A stretch of 64,000 nt of DNA, from assembly GCF_949628265.1 (NCBI RefSeq), contig NC_088790.1, positions 10,978,545 to 11,042,544 on the forward strand. Reading direction: 5' to 3'. This document shows, in pieces, positions 24,105 through 37,000 of this stretch. The translations under genes were made by a program, and so were the position numbers. Numbering within the stretch: the first letter of the stretch is position 1; each line of letters starts with the position of its first letter. Source of the stretch: Cloeon dipterum. Taxonomy: Eukaryota; Arthropoda; Insecta; Ephemeroptera; Baetidae. The notes beneath the pieces are model-generated. The model had not been told where the DNA came from. It saw nothing but the letters and a program-made list of their open reading frames with translations, and made no database searches.

Positions 24105-27046
24105 CTGACAATGAGTGAGAAGCAGAAACGATCCTAATAATATCACTTGATTTGATTCTGAAGTGCTTTCATGAATTGCATGTAATTCTCTAAATGAGTA
24201 CATCACACTTAGCACTGACAAACTGTCTTCTTAGGTAAGCTAATATAATTTAACTGTCTAAGCGTGTAAATTTCACGTCTATAAAGAAATTAAACATCAG
24301 GCCGTGTCCTGCTTGCTAATTTTGTTCTATTATGCGACCTTAATTTCAGCAGAACGAAACGAGTGCTGCCCTACATGATTTCATCAAAGAAGGAAGGCTT
24401 TCAAAGTTGTTTTCGCAAAATCAACACCATACGGAAGCTGTTGGAACGGAATCAGAAGTTGAAAATTTCAACACTCTATGGACTCGTTTTCGGATGATGC
24501 CAAAGCTGTATCCTTTGACGCGAGAACATGTGTGTGCAACACAGCAAGTCAAGAGCACATTATAATCGATCACCTCGAGTGTTGGCCACACAAATCGGCG
24601 TCGGGATTTTATGTAACTGGTGCAACCATTTGAGTGGCTATAACGAAATCACTGAATTCCCCACAGAGCGAAATTCATTATAACCTCGCCGTTTCGCATT
24701 TGCAGTCCACTTCGAGGCAGATGTTTCTCGTCCTTTTGAATAATGCGAACAGCCATTTCATCACCATGCTTAATATATTTGCCTGGAAAAACTTCCTTTT
24801 CACCTTCGCCCCATTTCATGTGCTGATTCTTCCATTCATCGTAATATAAATGCTTTTACGTACTGACTTTGCCTTGCAATCATTCCACCTAATCGCCTTT
24901 AAATCGCTTTGATGATAGCTAATTACAAAAGCCAACAAAACGATAAAGATGCAATCAAAAGGAAGTTTATAAACTGTGTTGGCGTTTAATATCTGATTCA
25001 GCTAGCACAAGTAGCTTTAAAATGCGTTGTTTCTGATAAAAATATTTGAAACGCAACAAGGTCAGTTAGAGGAGTATGTAAAAGGATTGGTGGAAAAAAC
25101 GACATCCTTTTGATGAAATGACAAAACAGTTCGTTTTAAAAAAGAACAAATGGGGTTTAAAAACATGGAGTGTTAAGCTGAAATGGATTTAATATGCTGC
25201 GTTAATTTTTAGACCAATCAAAAAAATATTAATCATACTTTTTCTCCCTAAAGGCAGCACTTTTAGACTCATCGTCAGATTAAATCAGCATTGCTTTGGC
25301 TGCCTAAAATCCAAAGCCACATCAAATTAACAGCAATAAAGTATTTCGAATCACCTTTTGATGCGAAAACGATTAAAATAAATGTATTATCAGTTACGGA
25401 GCAGAGCACAATAATAAAATACTAATTATTTGCATGTAAAAATTTTATATTAAAAATTTAAATCTTGAAAAACAAGAAACAAAGGGGGACAACTATTTGT
25501 TATAAAATATCGTCATTTTTGGTGTATACTTTCTTTTCACGATCGATTGCAAGTACTTACTTCTGTCCTTTCATAATAATGATAATGTCTATAGATAATG
25601 TCTAACAGATTACAAACTATTCTTGTATTTCATCTAATCAAAATGACAGAGCACTGCAGTTAACTTTGTAATATTTAGGGATTAAAAAATTTCAGAAATA
25701 AATTTTAAAACCTCAACCATGAACTTTATTAAATTATGGTAAATTGTTCTTGAAATTTCTGATACAATTATAATATTCAAATTTCAAATTAATTTATGGA
25801 ATTAAGACTAGACCGGCAGCATATTTTTTAGGAAGTAATAGAGAAAAAACCAAGCTGACTTTGAACGAAAAAGATCAGTCAAATAAATGACTGAATTATC
25901 CTAATCTAGTGGCAAAATGTTTTCTCACTAAACAAAGAGTTTCTCAACAACTGACCAGGCTATTTAAGAAATGATACTTTATCTTTTTTTATTTTTAAGG
26001 AAAACCCAAGGCTCAAATTCCAAGTGCCCGGCGTAAAAGAAACAAAGATATCGCGTTGCGCCCTCAGTGAATTGCATCCGCGTGAGGATCCGATTCACGC
26101 AGGCCGCGGAGATGAGTTGCACAAAGGCATTGGGCGCACGCCAACAGGTCCAAGGACCGCTTGCAAAACCTGTGGCACCGCCATCGTAACATACACACAC
26201 ATACAGCAGAGCATTGCACTTGTGCTTATTTGCTCTCGAGTGCAAATAATACAAAACAAACTCATCTGCGGCACAATTTCTTCTAGACGAACAGCAACCT
26301 GTGCTGTGCTCTGCGTGTGCCTAATGTCGCCGCCGCGCAGTCTAATTTTGAGCGAGGAAGAGCTATTTTTGAAATTTTGCAATCCATTCGGCTCCGACGA
26401 GTGCGCGGGAATAAATCGCTTCCCAAGTTCAACAACTCACGCTCGTGCGACAAGGTCAAGTTTTCTTCCCTAATTAATTGTCGACACATGAAGCCGACGC
26501 TGCAATTTTTCTGTCAAAGGGATTGTCTCCAGATGAATTCGTTTCAAAGGACTTTGAAATGGAGGCTAACCCTTTGATGTGGCATATATAGTTGTATTGT
26601 TAATAAAAAATACAACCAGTGGAAATATTTAACTTTAAAGTGGATTGCTACGGGTTATAAATTTGCAATTTTTAGAAATGTGGCCAAAAAATGAAGTTTA
26701 TCAAATAATTAGTATTGACAATATTTGTTCTACAATGTGATATAATCTAAAGAGGACCTTGCTAAAATAATTACAGCTTGAATTTGGACAATTTTTTTCC
26801 AAAAATTACCAGCGCTTGAACATATTTTAATGGCAGATTTCGGTTCCTTTCGTCGAGATCCAAAGGTGCGTGTGACACTTTTTGGGGAAGCTCTTTTGCT
26901 GTGAAATTAAATAAGATTTGAATTAGGGAGATGGCTCCCACCTTTGAAAAGCATGCTAACTTTGTAGCCACGTTTCTAATTTTTGGAAAATAGAAAAAAA
27001 ATTCCAAAATTCCAAAAAAAAGTTCCAAAATCCGCTTGATATAAGT

Positions 27047-27461
27047 CAATAGAAACAATTTCTAATACGACTAATATTATTCAAATGTGTTCAGATTTTA
27101 GCTGATTTATAGACGTTGTTAGATAGTTTTGACTTTCAAACCATTTTAAGTGCAGTTCAAACGGTTTCGAATTGCATGATTCATACTCTTATGGCAATCT
27201 CATGGCGCGCCTTAGAATAAAATAGTCGATCGTTTAAAATTCACAGCTCTACTAATGACATTTTATTCATTCACTCCTTTTGCCAAGAAATTTTAATCTA
27301 ATATTCATTGTAAACCATTTTGCGTTTGATCGTTATCATAAAAATTGAATTGCAGTGACTGAGAATTTCTTTCTTAACCTCTGTATATGATGTAATAAAA
27401 AAGGCTTTCTTTCCCCATTCTGACTAACAAATTATTAATTATTAACTCGATCTGCCACCTC
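27047..27461 (+). repeat. Dispersed repeat R1, copy 2
   Basis: Second copy of the repeat at 18232-18649, same orientation, 8.8 kb away. It differs by scattered substitutions and small indels. Shared stretches include CATTTTAAGTGCAGTTCAAA, TTTTATTCATTCACTCC and GGCTTTCTTTCCCCATTCTG. It is flanked on the left by an A-rich tract with repeated TTCCAAAA. Confidence 0.8.
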
Positions 27462-30400
27462 AAAGTCAAATTGGCTACTTTATTAAATGTATTCCAATTT
27501 TGAATAACTTAACAGCAAAAAATTAATAAAGTTGATAATGTTTTATTTTTATTTTCAGCGGACATCACGCAAAATGATTTAAAATTTCAAACCTCTTTAC
27601 AACACATTTTTTTCATTACAACAAATCTGAACTGAACACTTTATAATTTATTTTAAACTCAATTTAAAATATCATTAAAACAGCCATTTTGCAAACCCAT
27701 GTGTAAAATTGATAATTTATCTTGTCAGCAAGCGGCGTAGTTCTGATAATCGATTAGAACGATGAATTAATCGATATATACAAAGGTGCGGCTGCATTTT
27801 GTTGCTTGAATTTTTTTCTCGTTCCCTATATACGAAAGATAATGCACTAGTGCGCAAAAAGATGAGACTGACGGGCGTCAGAGTGATAAAAGGCGCTTTA
27901 TAATGTTCTTGGTTGTTGCACACACTGGCGCACAAGCCGCGAGAGGTTCAATTACATCACTTTTCTCGAAGCAATATTGTCTTATCTGTTTTGCCGTCGC
28001 TGATAATTAGACGTGACTTGCATTTGTGACCTTAATTAGACCGTCAACCAGCTCTTCGCGTCGAAAAATAGCCGCGAAAAGAGAGGAGCGGGTGCGATAA
28101 GTGTTGTAAATTCATTTCCTTTTAATCCATCATTCACTCTCTTGACCTAGATCTCGTTTTGTCATTCGGTCGCACCAAAGCCGCGCGTATTAGTGCGTAC
28201 TTTCGCGTGGGCGGCCGAAATTTTCGCAATTAAATTACGCTTCTTCGGTGATTCGTCAAATTTCCCAGCTGCCTTTAACAACCGGTGGGCGTAAGATGAA
28301 AAGGATTTGGAGACATACATATAAAACGCCTGACAAAACAGCGGGGAATCTCTGTCTCCTCAAGGTTTATTGCCGCCCCGAAATAGAAAGATGCACACAC
28401 GGGTTCTCTTTTAGGATGATTGTATAAAAACTGGTGCGGCGCCGGGCATTTCCACTTAGTGGTTGCCTCACCGCGTCTTGCCATCTCGTTGCTAATGGGA
28501 AATATTTACTAATTAGCACCGCGAGAGGTTGCATAATAATTGTATTCAATTTCAAATAATATTATAAAATTTTCTGCAGCTAATATTGAAACTATTGCTC
28601 TGAACTGAAGCCTTTAACGTAGATTTTGAATTTAAATTCAAATGAGACAAGCAACAACAGTTTTTTTTTATAATTAACTTTGATTTGGAGTTCAGTCATC
28701 AAAGATTATGTTTGTGATTTTCGTAGGAGATTTTCTAAGCAGAGTAATTTTAAAATTTTAGAGAAAATCCATTTTAGGAAGAAGTGATATTAACCACATT
28801 GCTAAACACGATAGTGCCAGAAAAATGAAGCGGCCAGATTGTATGTGAGAAATTTTAATTTCACAAAACAATTATTTAATAGTTTTCCCATAGCCACGAA
28901 ATCGTCAGGTATTATAGATGAGAATTGCTTGCTACGAGTCAAATATTGCAGTTTGCTAGAATTTTTATTTGTTCAATTTCTCTATCCTGACGCCACCATG
29001 AACGTCGGAATGGTTAGCAAAATATAGCGTTGTTTAAATTTTTGGAACCAACCACCGTACTAAACAAAGAGCACTGCTCATAATGGGTCAACTGAATAAT
29101 TTCAAGTGGTTTTCGGTCTGCTTGTTGCATTTGCCATTTATAATTTATTGCAAACAATCGGCCAGGACCAGAAGTGACGTCCAAATCTTTATCAGCTATA
29201 GCAATAATAACACGGATGAAGTCATGATGTACTGGCCACTCTGTTCAGCGTTTGTCCGCTAACACGGTGGCCAATTCCAGGAATTCCAACGCTCTAATTA
29301 TGACTGATGTTTTTTGCTGAATGTGTTAAATATTTTTGTTCAACATCCACGATGACATTTCCTTCAAAAGTAAAAATGAAATTGTATACTATTTTTGCTT
29401 ATTTTTTAATACAATATTGGAATCTCCTCATTTTACAAGGAGTTTATGAATCGGGGTCATTATAGCCGGCGTGTACTGCTTGCCCTCTAAAAAGTAGCGC
29501 CCACTCATTGTCAGTGGTGCAGGATCGCACCTGAGGAGATTTCGCCCATGCAGATAAGCCGACGAGTTGAAAAATCACGCCGAGTAGCGATACTAGCGAT
29601 GTACCGCTCGGACCTTACAACGTGATCGCTGGAAAACACTCGGCAAAGATAAGGCGTTGGGGGTCAGCTGGAAATCTCGGCCGTTGTTTTCGCTCGCTCG
29701 CACGAGCCGTTGGGTCCGCCGTAGTGCTGTAAGTTTTGGCGGCCGCAAACGAACTGCTGTCGTTCACGTACGCATCAAAATAGTAATCGAGAGAAATGAT
29801 GATAAAGTAGAATGCAGATGAAGAGGCCGAGAGCAAGTTACACAACTGGTGTTCCACATTCGCAAGCCGGAGAGGTTAATGGGGAGGCTGCCGCGCGGTG
29901 ATAAGGAGTGTGCGCTGTGCGCGGTGACATAATCGCTCTGGTATTGCCATTATGAAATTTTCGCTGACTGCCTGCATTGATTGCTGCATCATATTTTTTC
30001 TTTTAATTTAAAATACATTTTTTCTCATAGGCATAAAGCAATGAAAAATATTGTCACACGCTTTCGTACTGCACAGCTCGCTGTTTCTGCTCCGCAGGCC
30101 TCTACACTTTTTACTTCCAAAACAAAATTCATTATCATATAATTAGCTGCTGAGAACTCTGAATCCATGGTCGTTGGAAACGTCCGACTCAACTCATCTT
30201 TGAGGACAAGCGGGAATAAAAATGAGTGACCATGATCATGTCATACCTGCAGCTCGCACCTCCTTGTGACAAACAATTTAACCAGCAATTCAAAGAGAGA
30301 AATTCTAATTCATCTAAACACGGAACAATTCTTGAGGGGAAAATTAAAAATCCCGAGTACCTTCCTGAGGGTTGCTAACTGTTGCCGAGTCAAGAGTTTA

Positions 30401-30550
30401 CAGACAAAAGTGCTGTGAAATTAATATTCTTCCATTGAGCAATACGCTTTAATCTAACAACTTTAAAAAATGTCAAAGGAACTATATTTTTTCTATTTGT
30501 TTTACTTAGAGTAGGGTATGAAATCAAAGCTTGGGACTTTTTGTTTAATT
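27462..30550. other. Non-coding DNA downstream of vrille
   Basis: No gene is recognised. GC-richer blocks are at about 27900-28500 and 29470-29960. The right end abuts the expected 3' end of vrille. The open frames seen are short and on mixed strands. Confidence 0.5.
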
Positions 30551-30554
30551 AAAA

Positions 30555-30560
30555 TTTATT
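30555..30560 (-). promoter_or_regulatory. Candidate vrille polyadenylation signal
   Basis: Minus-strand AATAAA about 525 bases after the vrille stop codon. Another AATAAA-type hexamer lies nearer at about 30893-30898, so shorter 3' UTRs are possible. Confidence 0.45.
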
Positions 30561-31085
30561 TACATCTCAAAATACAGTGTTTACATCAAGATAAATTAAC
30601 AAACGCAGTGATGCAAATTCGGCCCACGCGATAGACCGTGCTTTCGCAAAATAATTTAAACATTCTCATCATCTTTTATATAAATACTTAGCCGACGTAC
30701 TTAGAAATTGAGTTAAAAGTAGGAGCAAAAGAAGAGAAGGTATTACACATTCAAAGTGCGCGGCCTGGCGGGGCGGGCGTCTAGTCAACTATGGGCCCTG
30801 TGCGCCGGTGCCGCGGCCGCGTGAGACAAAAGAAGTTAGTTTATACATTCAGCAAGACACGCACTAGCCGCTCTAAATCACAGGAGTCGCATTTTTATTC
30901 ATTTCAACACATTATAATCAATGAAAAAAAAGTAGTGTTTGTCGATTTGCCCCCGGCAGTGGAGGAAAAGCGCGAGTGTTTGAGTTGTCAGGCGCAAACA
31001 CGAAATGCAAAAACGGCGCGGCAGCTTGTGCTGGGGCCGGCCGGCCGGCGCGGAGATCAGGTGTGGGGCGCGAGCGCCTGCCGGG

Positions 31086-34000
31086 TTAGAGCGACGTGTG
31101 GACGGCGTCGTCGGCCTTGCGCGTCAGGATGTTCTTGAGGTTGGCCACCTCGGAGGCGAGGCGCGCCAGCTGCGACTTGAGCTGCGAGTTTTCACACTCG
31201 AGGCTCTCGTCGACCGGCGCCGGCGACGCCTGCTGCTGCTGCATCTGCGACTGCGGCGCCGCCGGCCACTCGGCGCCGATGGAGATGCCCGAGTCACGCT
31301 CGTCGCTGCTGCCCTCGGCGTCCCAGGGTGGCGAGGCGCGTGCCTCCTGCTTGATGGCCTGCAGCAACGACGCTGCGTCCTTGTCGCTGCGCTTGTGTCG
31401 CAGCTTCAGCGGAAGGGAGCTGTAGTCGGCGACTGGTGGTGACCGCGACGTCACGATGCCCTCGTCGCTGCTCTCGGCAGGGCTGCTCGACGCAGGCGAG
31501 CGGCTGCGGCTCAGGTTGAGAGCGCTGCCGCTGCCGTCCAGGCTGGCGATCGCGGCCGTGCTCAGGGCCAGCGGGTGCGCCAGGTGCATCGAGTACGGGT
31601 ACATGCCGGCTGACGGTGCCATCTCGTGGTGGTGCATCACCTGCTGGTGGTGCATCGGCTCCGGGGGCGCCGGGTAGCCGCTGGGCACCGGCTCGTGGAT
31701 CACGGAGGTGGGCAGCGGTCGAGGTGGCGTGGTGGCCACCTTGGCCCGCTTCACGGACAGCTCGGGTGGCGGGATGTTCGACATGACCTGCTCCATGCTG
31801 ATCAGGTTCTCGGCCTGGGCACCGAACTTGTCCTTGACGGCCGCCAGCTGAGCCTTCAGCACGTGGTTCTCCTTGGTCAGCTCGACGACGCGCTGCTCCA
31901 GGATCATGTCGTTGAAGCGGCGCTTTTCCCTCGAGCGCTTGGCGGCTTCGTTGTTGCGTCGCCGCCTGTCCCAGTAACTTTCATCCTTCTTGTTGTCTGG
32001 GATGAACTCACGCTGCTTGCGCTGGTTGAACAGCTCCTTGCGCTTCAGCATCTCGGCGTGGCTGTAGTTCTGATCCTGCGAGTAATGATCGCTGTTGTTC
32101 GAGTCCGGGTTGGGCGAGCCGATTGGCGAATCGTGCACTGGCTCGTACACGCTCTGGCCGCTGCTCATCATCTCCTGGCCGCTTGGCGGTGCATGCCGCG
32201 CAACAAATTCGGCCACCATGATGCGATGCCGGAGAACGTCTGTAAACAAAATAGAAACCAGTGGTCAGAAAAACTCAAAATATTTAAATACAAGGGATAA
32301 ATATCACAGCCCATCCATTTTCTTCCCGCCTCTCCCTTAAGAATTCCAAGAAAATAATTTTTCCCATCACGTACCAAAGCAAAAATTGGGATGCATGTCT
32401 AAAGTGTGCAACAGGTCTGGCTGGCTTTGAGTGCTAAGGCAGAGCATCTGCGCCACGTGAAGAAGTCGCACGTGTGTCTGTGGCAGGCGACTCGACTGAC
32501 CGACCGACCGAGTGTGAGAGTGAGCCTCAAATGGTGCTCGACTGGTGGCCCCTCATCAGTGCCTAATCAGCACCCCCACCCTTGGCCGCTGCTTTCGTGG
32601 CCGCGCAAACAAAACAATAACAAATTCCCAGACGCAACGAGCATTCGCGCAACCGAGATGTCGTCAGGTTCGTTCAACTTGATCAGTACAAGGATTTTGC
32701 ACGTTTTCTAGATTAAGAGCAGCACTCGGCGCGGAATCCTACTTTCTGACTGAGATGTGGCGCATAACACACTTTTCTGGGGCACCAGTCGCGTACACCG
32801 CAAAACATTTGAAATAAAAAAGAGGGTCTCCTCCGCATATCGTTCGGAATTAAAACAAATGGCTCCTCTGAGCGACTGATTTAAAATTTTTAAACAAAAT
32901 AGAATTAAAGAAATCATTTCACAAATTTGCACATTTTTTCCAATTTACCATTATTAATATCTGCATTTCATCGTTGTACCCAGTTAATTCCAAATTATTG
33001 TCACGACTCCCATGGGGTTTGTAAAACAACTCAACCATCAGGGTAGAACCGAGGGGACGGTGCCCAATTGGATTCACCCCTACCGATTTCGGCTCGAGAA
33101 TAATTATTGGAAACGGCGACTCACCGATAACGGATGCCGGAGGGCTAGGGTGTTGGTTTAGAATATCCAGGGTTGGTAGTGTGCGGGTCACTGACTCTCG
33201 ACTAGCTGTGGCGGTGCGCACTATCACACACTCACCGCGGACACTGACTAACTGACTGACTGTTTCTGAGTGAGCGTGGTAGGAAGGAAGGCTGCCTGTT
33301 GTTGTTGTGTGCGAGCACGCGGCTCGGGTGGGGAGGTGCGCAGTGTGCAGAAGTGGGGCCACCCTCGGTGACTCACAACTGGCAGCGGGTTACGTAACTC
33401 GCGGAGAATGCCCCCTCGCGCCAACCCAGCCGCCGGAGCTCAATTAAAGCGCGTTTCTCCCTCCGCGGCGCCGAATTATATCCGCGCACTTGAGTGCTTA
33501 TTTTCGGAGTATTGTCTCGAAGGAAAAAGTGTAATAAATTTCTCCCTGGGTTCAGTTCTGAAAATTGCAAATCGCATCCTTCTCTGAAAGGACAACAGCC
33601 GCCGAAAGTCTTCCGCGAGCAATAAATTATTTTGCTTAGAAATTTCAGTCGATCGAATATTTTTTACTCATTCATTGGAATAATTTGAATTTTTCCTTGG
33701 TATCTAAGGCTTCAAATTACAATAAACCAGATTTGTTTATTTAATATAGCTCCTCAATTATGGATACTTGAACTAAAATGTAAATTTTTAAGCAAGGAAA
33801 TTCCAAATGAACATTTAGACCCGGAAAGTGGGGCCATTGCGGGTGTTGCCGGCCAAACGTGTCTCACCTACCAGTCGGTGTGCCAATTATTATGTAAGGC
33901 CGAGCCTAGGAAGCTGCGGTTCTCTTTCTTACACAGCTCTTTGGCCGCGCCGGAAACGGTGAGATGGGCACGCTGAGGTCAGAGGAGCGATCTTGTCTGT

Positions 34001-37000
34001 CTTTCCTCGTCTGACCAGGAAACCAAGGGGACCTTGCTCCTCGCGCGCGCGAAACCCGGCAAGGTTGCCTTCAATTATGACACCTCGACAAGGTGAATGT
34101 TACGTCGTCGTGCTCTCGTGGAGCCCGGCGCGCGCGGAGCTATGAACTTTTGAGCCGCGCTCGTGCAATGCAATTCTTCTACGCCCGTGGATAATGAGGC
34201 AGGGTCATCCACTCGCGATCATCTGAACCATAAATTAAATTGAAATATGAAGAAGACGTGGGAAGCGGCCTAAGCTCTAGTTACAAGTCATTGTCTTGCG
34301 TGCTGAGCTGGCAAAAGTAACGCAAATTCCCCTGCCTTTTCAACCTTTTTTATTTACACATATCGCGGCTCTTTTAATTACTCGCTTCCGACCGGTGTAA
34401 TTTGAAACAAATTGATAGCAGTCGGTGAAGGGGGCATTATATCAGAAGGGTATACGTGTCGCAGCGAGGAAGTGGGCCTCGGTGCTCGAAAACAAAATAA
34501 AACAAACGCTCGGCCGTTCACTTTTCATGTAAAAATATCCAGCAGTACGTGCAGCAGGAGTAAAAATGCTCTCTCTTTTGCGCTGATTTCTCGTCTTTTT
34601 GCTCCGTGAATTCGCACGTGTTGGCACGGGCTTCACTCTGCTGACTGACTGAGAGTTATTCTCAGGCGCGTGACTCACTTGCAGACAAAATTCGGCCAAA
34701 TTCTTTTCTTCAAATCACAACACTGCGAATTTCGCGAAAATGGGCATTTCTTTCTTTTAAGCTGCTCCCGAAATTACCATTCCATCTGCATTCACGTCGA
34801 ATTTATATTCCCGATGCAAATTTCCCGCCTGACAACAAGAGACTTTTCGTCGCATGCGAAATCAGCACGTGCGGTCACATGTGCAAGAAAAAGCTTCTCA
34901 TTTGCAAAAGAACTGAACTGCGTTTATGACTATTATTTATAGTGTAACAAATTCGTTTTACTGCCTCTATGTTGTGCACGTCCTTCGGCAGGATATGCGG
35001 CCATATTGCGACTCTGTCCTTGATTCCCTGCACACGGCACGCAACGTGCAGGCTAACAGGCTGGAAAGTCACCTGTTGCGCACGGTGGTTTTTACGGGAA
35101 AGCGAAATAAACGTCGCAATATCTGCTCAGTTTCAGGCGTTCGAATTCGATGCTGCTCGCCGGAAAATGTCGGCCGGCGTTTTCCTGTTTCAGGATGATG
35201 AAAGTCATAAATAACGGTTTTGGAGATGTGTGAATGCAGATTTTTTAAAAGTAAACTGCAAGTTGAAATCCCTTGTCCAGAGTTAAAAGTTGAAGGATGC
35301 GAATTTGTTTTGATTCGTCGTTTGTGCGCGGTCACATCTCGGTCAAGGTTCGGAGCAGCTCGTGCACATACCACTTGTGCAATATAATACATCTCTGTGA
35401 TGACCCACAAACGACCGGGAGAAGGAATATAAGAAAGAGACTGTTGCGCGCGTGGATCTACACCCAATCAACCGTATTATCAGTGAATGACAACCGCGCT
35501 CGTTGCGCGATCACTTAAATTATTACGGCTTCGCTTGCAAATAACGAGAAATGCACATTTTAGTACTCTACTTCTCGGGTGCACGAGCGCCGGTTCGAAA
35601 ACGAGAATGATAAACCTCACAAGTGGTTTTGCCGTGGATTTTGACTGTAGGAGTGTTGCCATAATAAAAAAAATTGTATTGAATATGAAATGCCGTCCTC
35701 GCCAACGTTTTCGCTTATCGACATATAATGTGCCACGGGGTGTGCGGCGGAGAAAAACGCAAACACGTGGACGAGGGGCACGTGGAGCGAGTCACATTGT
35801 AGCACCCGCGTTTGCTTATGCAACCCGGCACATTGTTGGTTGCATAAGCACATGCCGCGCCGGCAGCGGTCATTTCAGCACCGAGCAAAGGAAATAGACA
35901 GGCGGCTGATCGGTGCGAACACAAGAACACATGATGCGAATTTGGTATTCATTACGATCCGATTATTCGCCGAGAGGTCACTCCAGGCCTTTTGTCAGAT
36001 CAAATCAGATGATGAATAAATTTTACAAAAATTTGCAATTTCAAGACCGTTTTATTTTTCGTTCTGCGTAAATTTTAGCCTGCGTTTACGTAAGATCTAG
36101 ACTTGGGAATGTCATTCCATCAATAATTTTTATTCTTAACTTTTAGCATGGCCACAGATGTTTCCACAAATAATGAAAATAGTCAATGAAATACTGAAGT
36201 CTATAAAAATAGTGTTTTGTCTCCTGAGTGACCCTTTTTTTTAAGTAAATCGCAGTTTTCTTTGATTTGACGATTTTCTCTTTAGGGTTCATTTTCTCAG
36301 ACCCAATTGAATTTAAGTCATTTTCGAGCTTTCCTTTTGAATCAGATGCGTCAGTTGAAATGTATGAAACAATGTCGGAAAGACGCGTCTGATCGTCCGG
36401 CCAGATTGCAATTAGCCGCGTGAGAGCAGGACTGGCGGGCGGACGGGCGCACTCTATACTTAGCACGAATTGGCAATGACAGTGGGAGCAGAAAGAAAGA
36501 GAGCTATGGGCTGAAGGAAGATTAGAGAGCGCGACGACTGTGTGTGCAAAAGAGAAATGACCCGGTTTGGCTGCCAGCGTACGTAAAAGCCGCGAGTGAC
36601 TGGCTCGGTGTGCATCTCATCTGCGGCGAAAGTCAACGTCCTCGTTTACAACAAATCGAGGTTAGATAATTCATGATGCATAAGCGCGCGAGTTTGTGAA
36701 AAAAGGGGGCTAGCGCCTGCCTGCTTTCCCTCGGATTGCATATTAGTCGCGCGAGTTCATCAGCCGCCACTTTTCTTAATTAATGCGTGCACGTTCATTG
36801 AGGAAAGTTGGTGGCTGGCTGGCAACTCGCTCCGGCTCCCCGTGGCTCATTTGCATCGCCTGCCGATGAACCCGACTTGCATAATTTGCTCAGCGGGAAG
36901 AGTGTATTTGAAATTTTACCACTGTTTATCAAACCAAAATATCGGATTCTATGGGATCTTCTAATTATTGAGGATTTTGGCTTCTCTTTCTATTCGTGCA

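Larger units (their letters stand above)
18650..27046. other. Gene-poor region, second part
   Basis: No gene is recognised. GC/CpG-rich blocks lie at about 18720-19230, 20340-20720, 22230-22720, 22860-23350 and 26020-26580. E-boxes are at 20795, 23254 and 23523. A palindromic ATTACGTAAT box is at 20354-20363 and a hairpin element at 23994-24104. An open frame without a start, 24347-24565, follows an acceptor-like TTTCAG but matches no family I know. A GA-rich, CpG-rich open frame at 26024-26473 is probably chance openness in a GC-rich island. Confidence 0.5.

Noticed and set aside
26024..26473. 149-codon plus-strand open frame
   Set aside because: It lies in a GC-rich island where several frames on both strands are open at once, and no family is recognised.
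30791..32340. Long plus-strand open frames opposite vrille (up to 224 codons)
   Set aside because: They are antisense shadows of the GC-rich vri coding exon; no plus-strand splice or family evidence.
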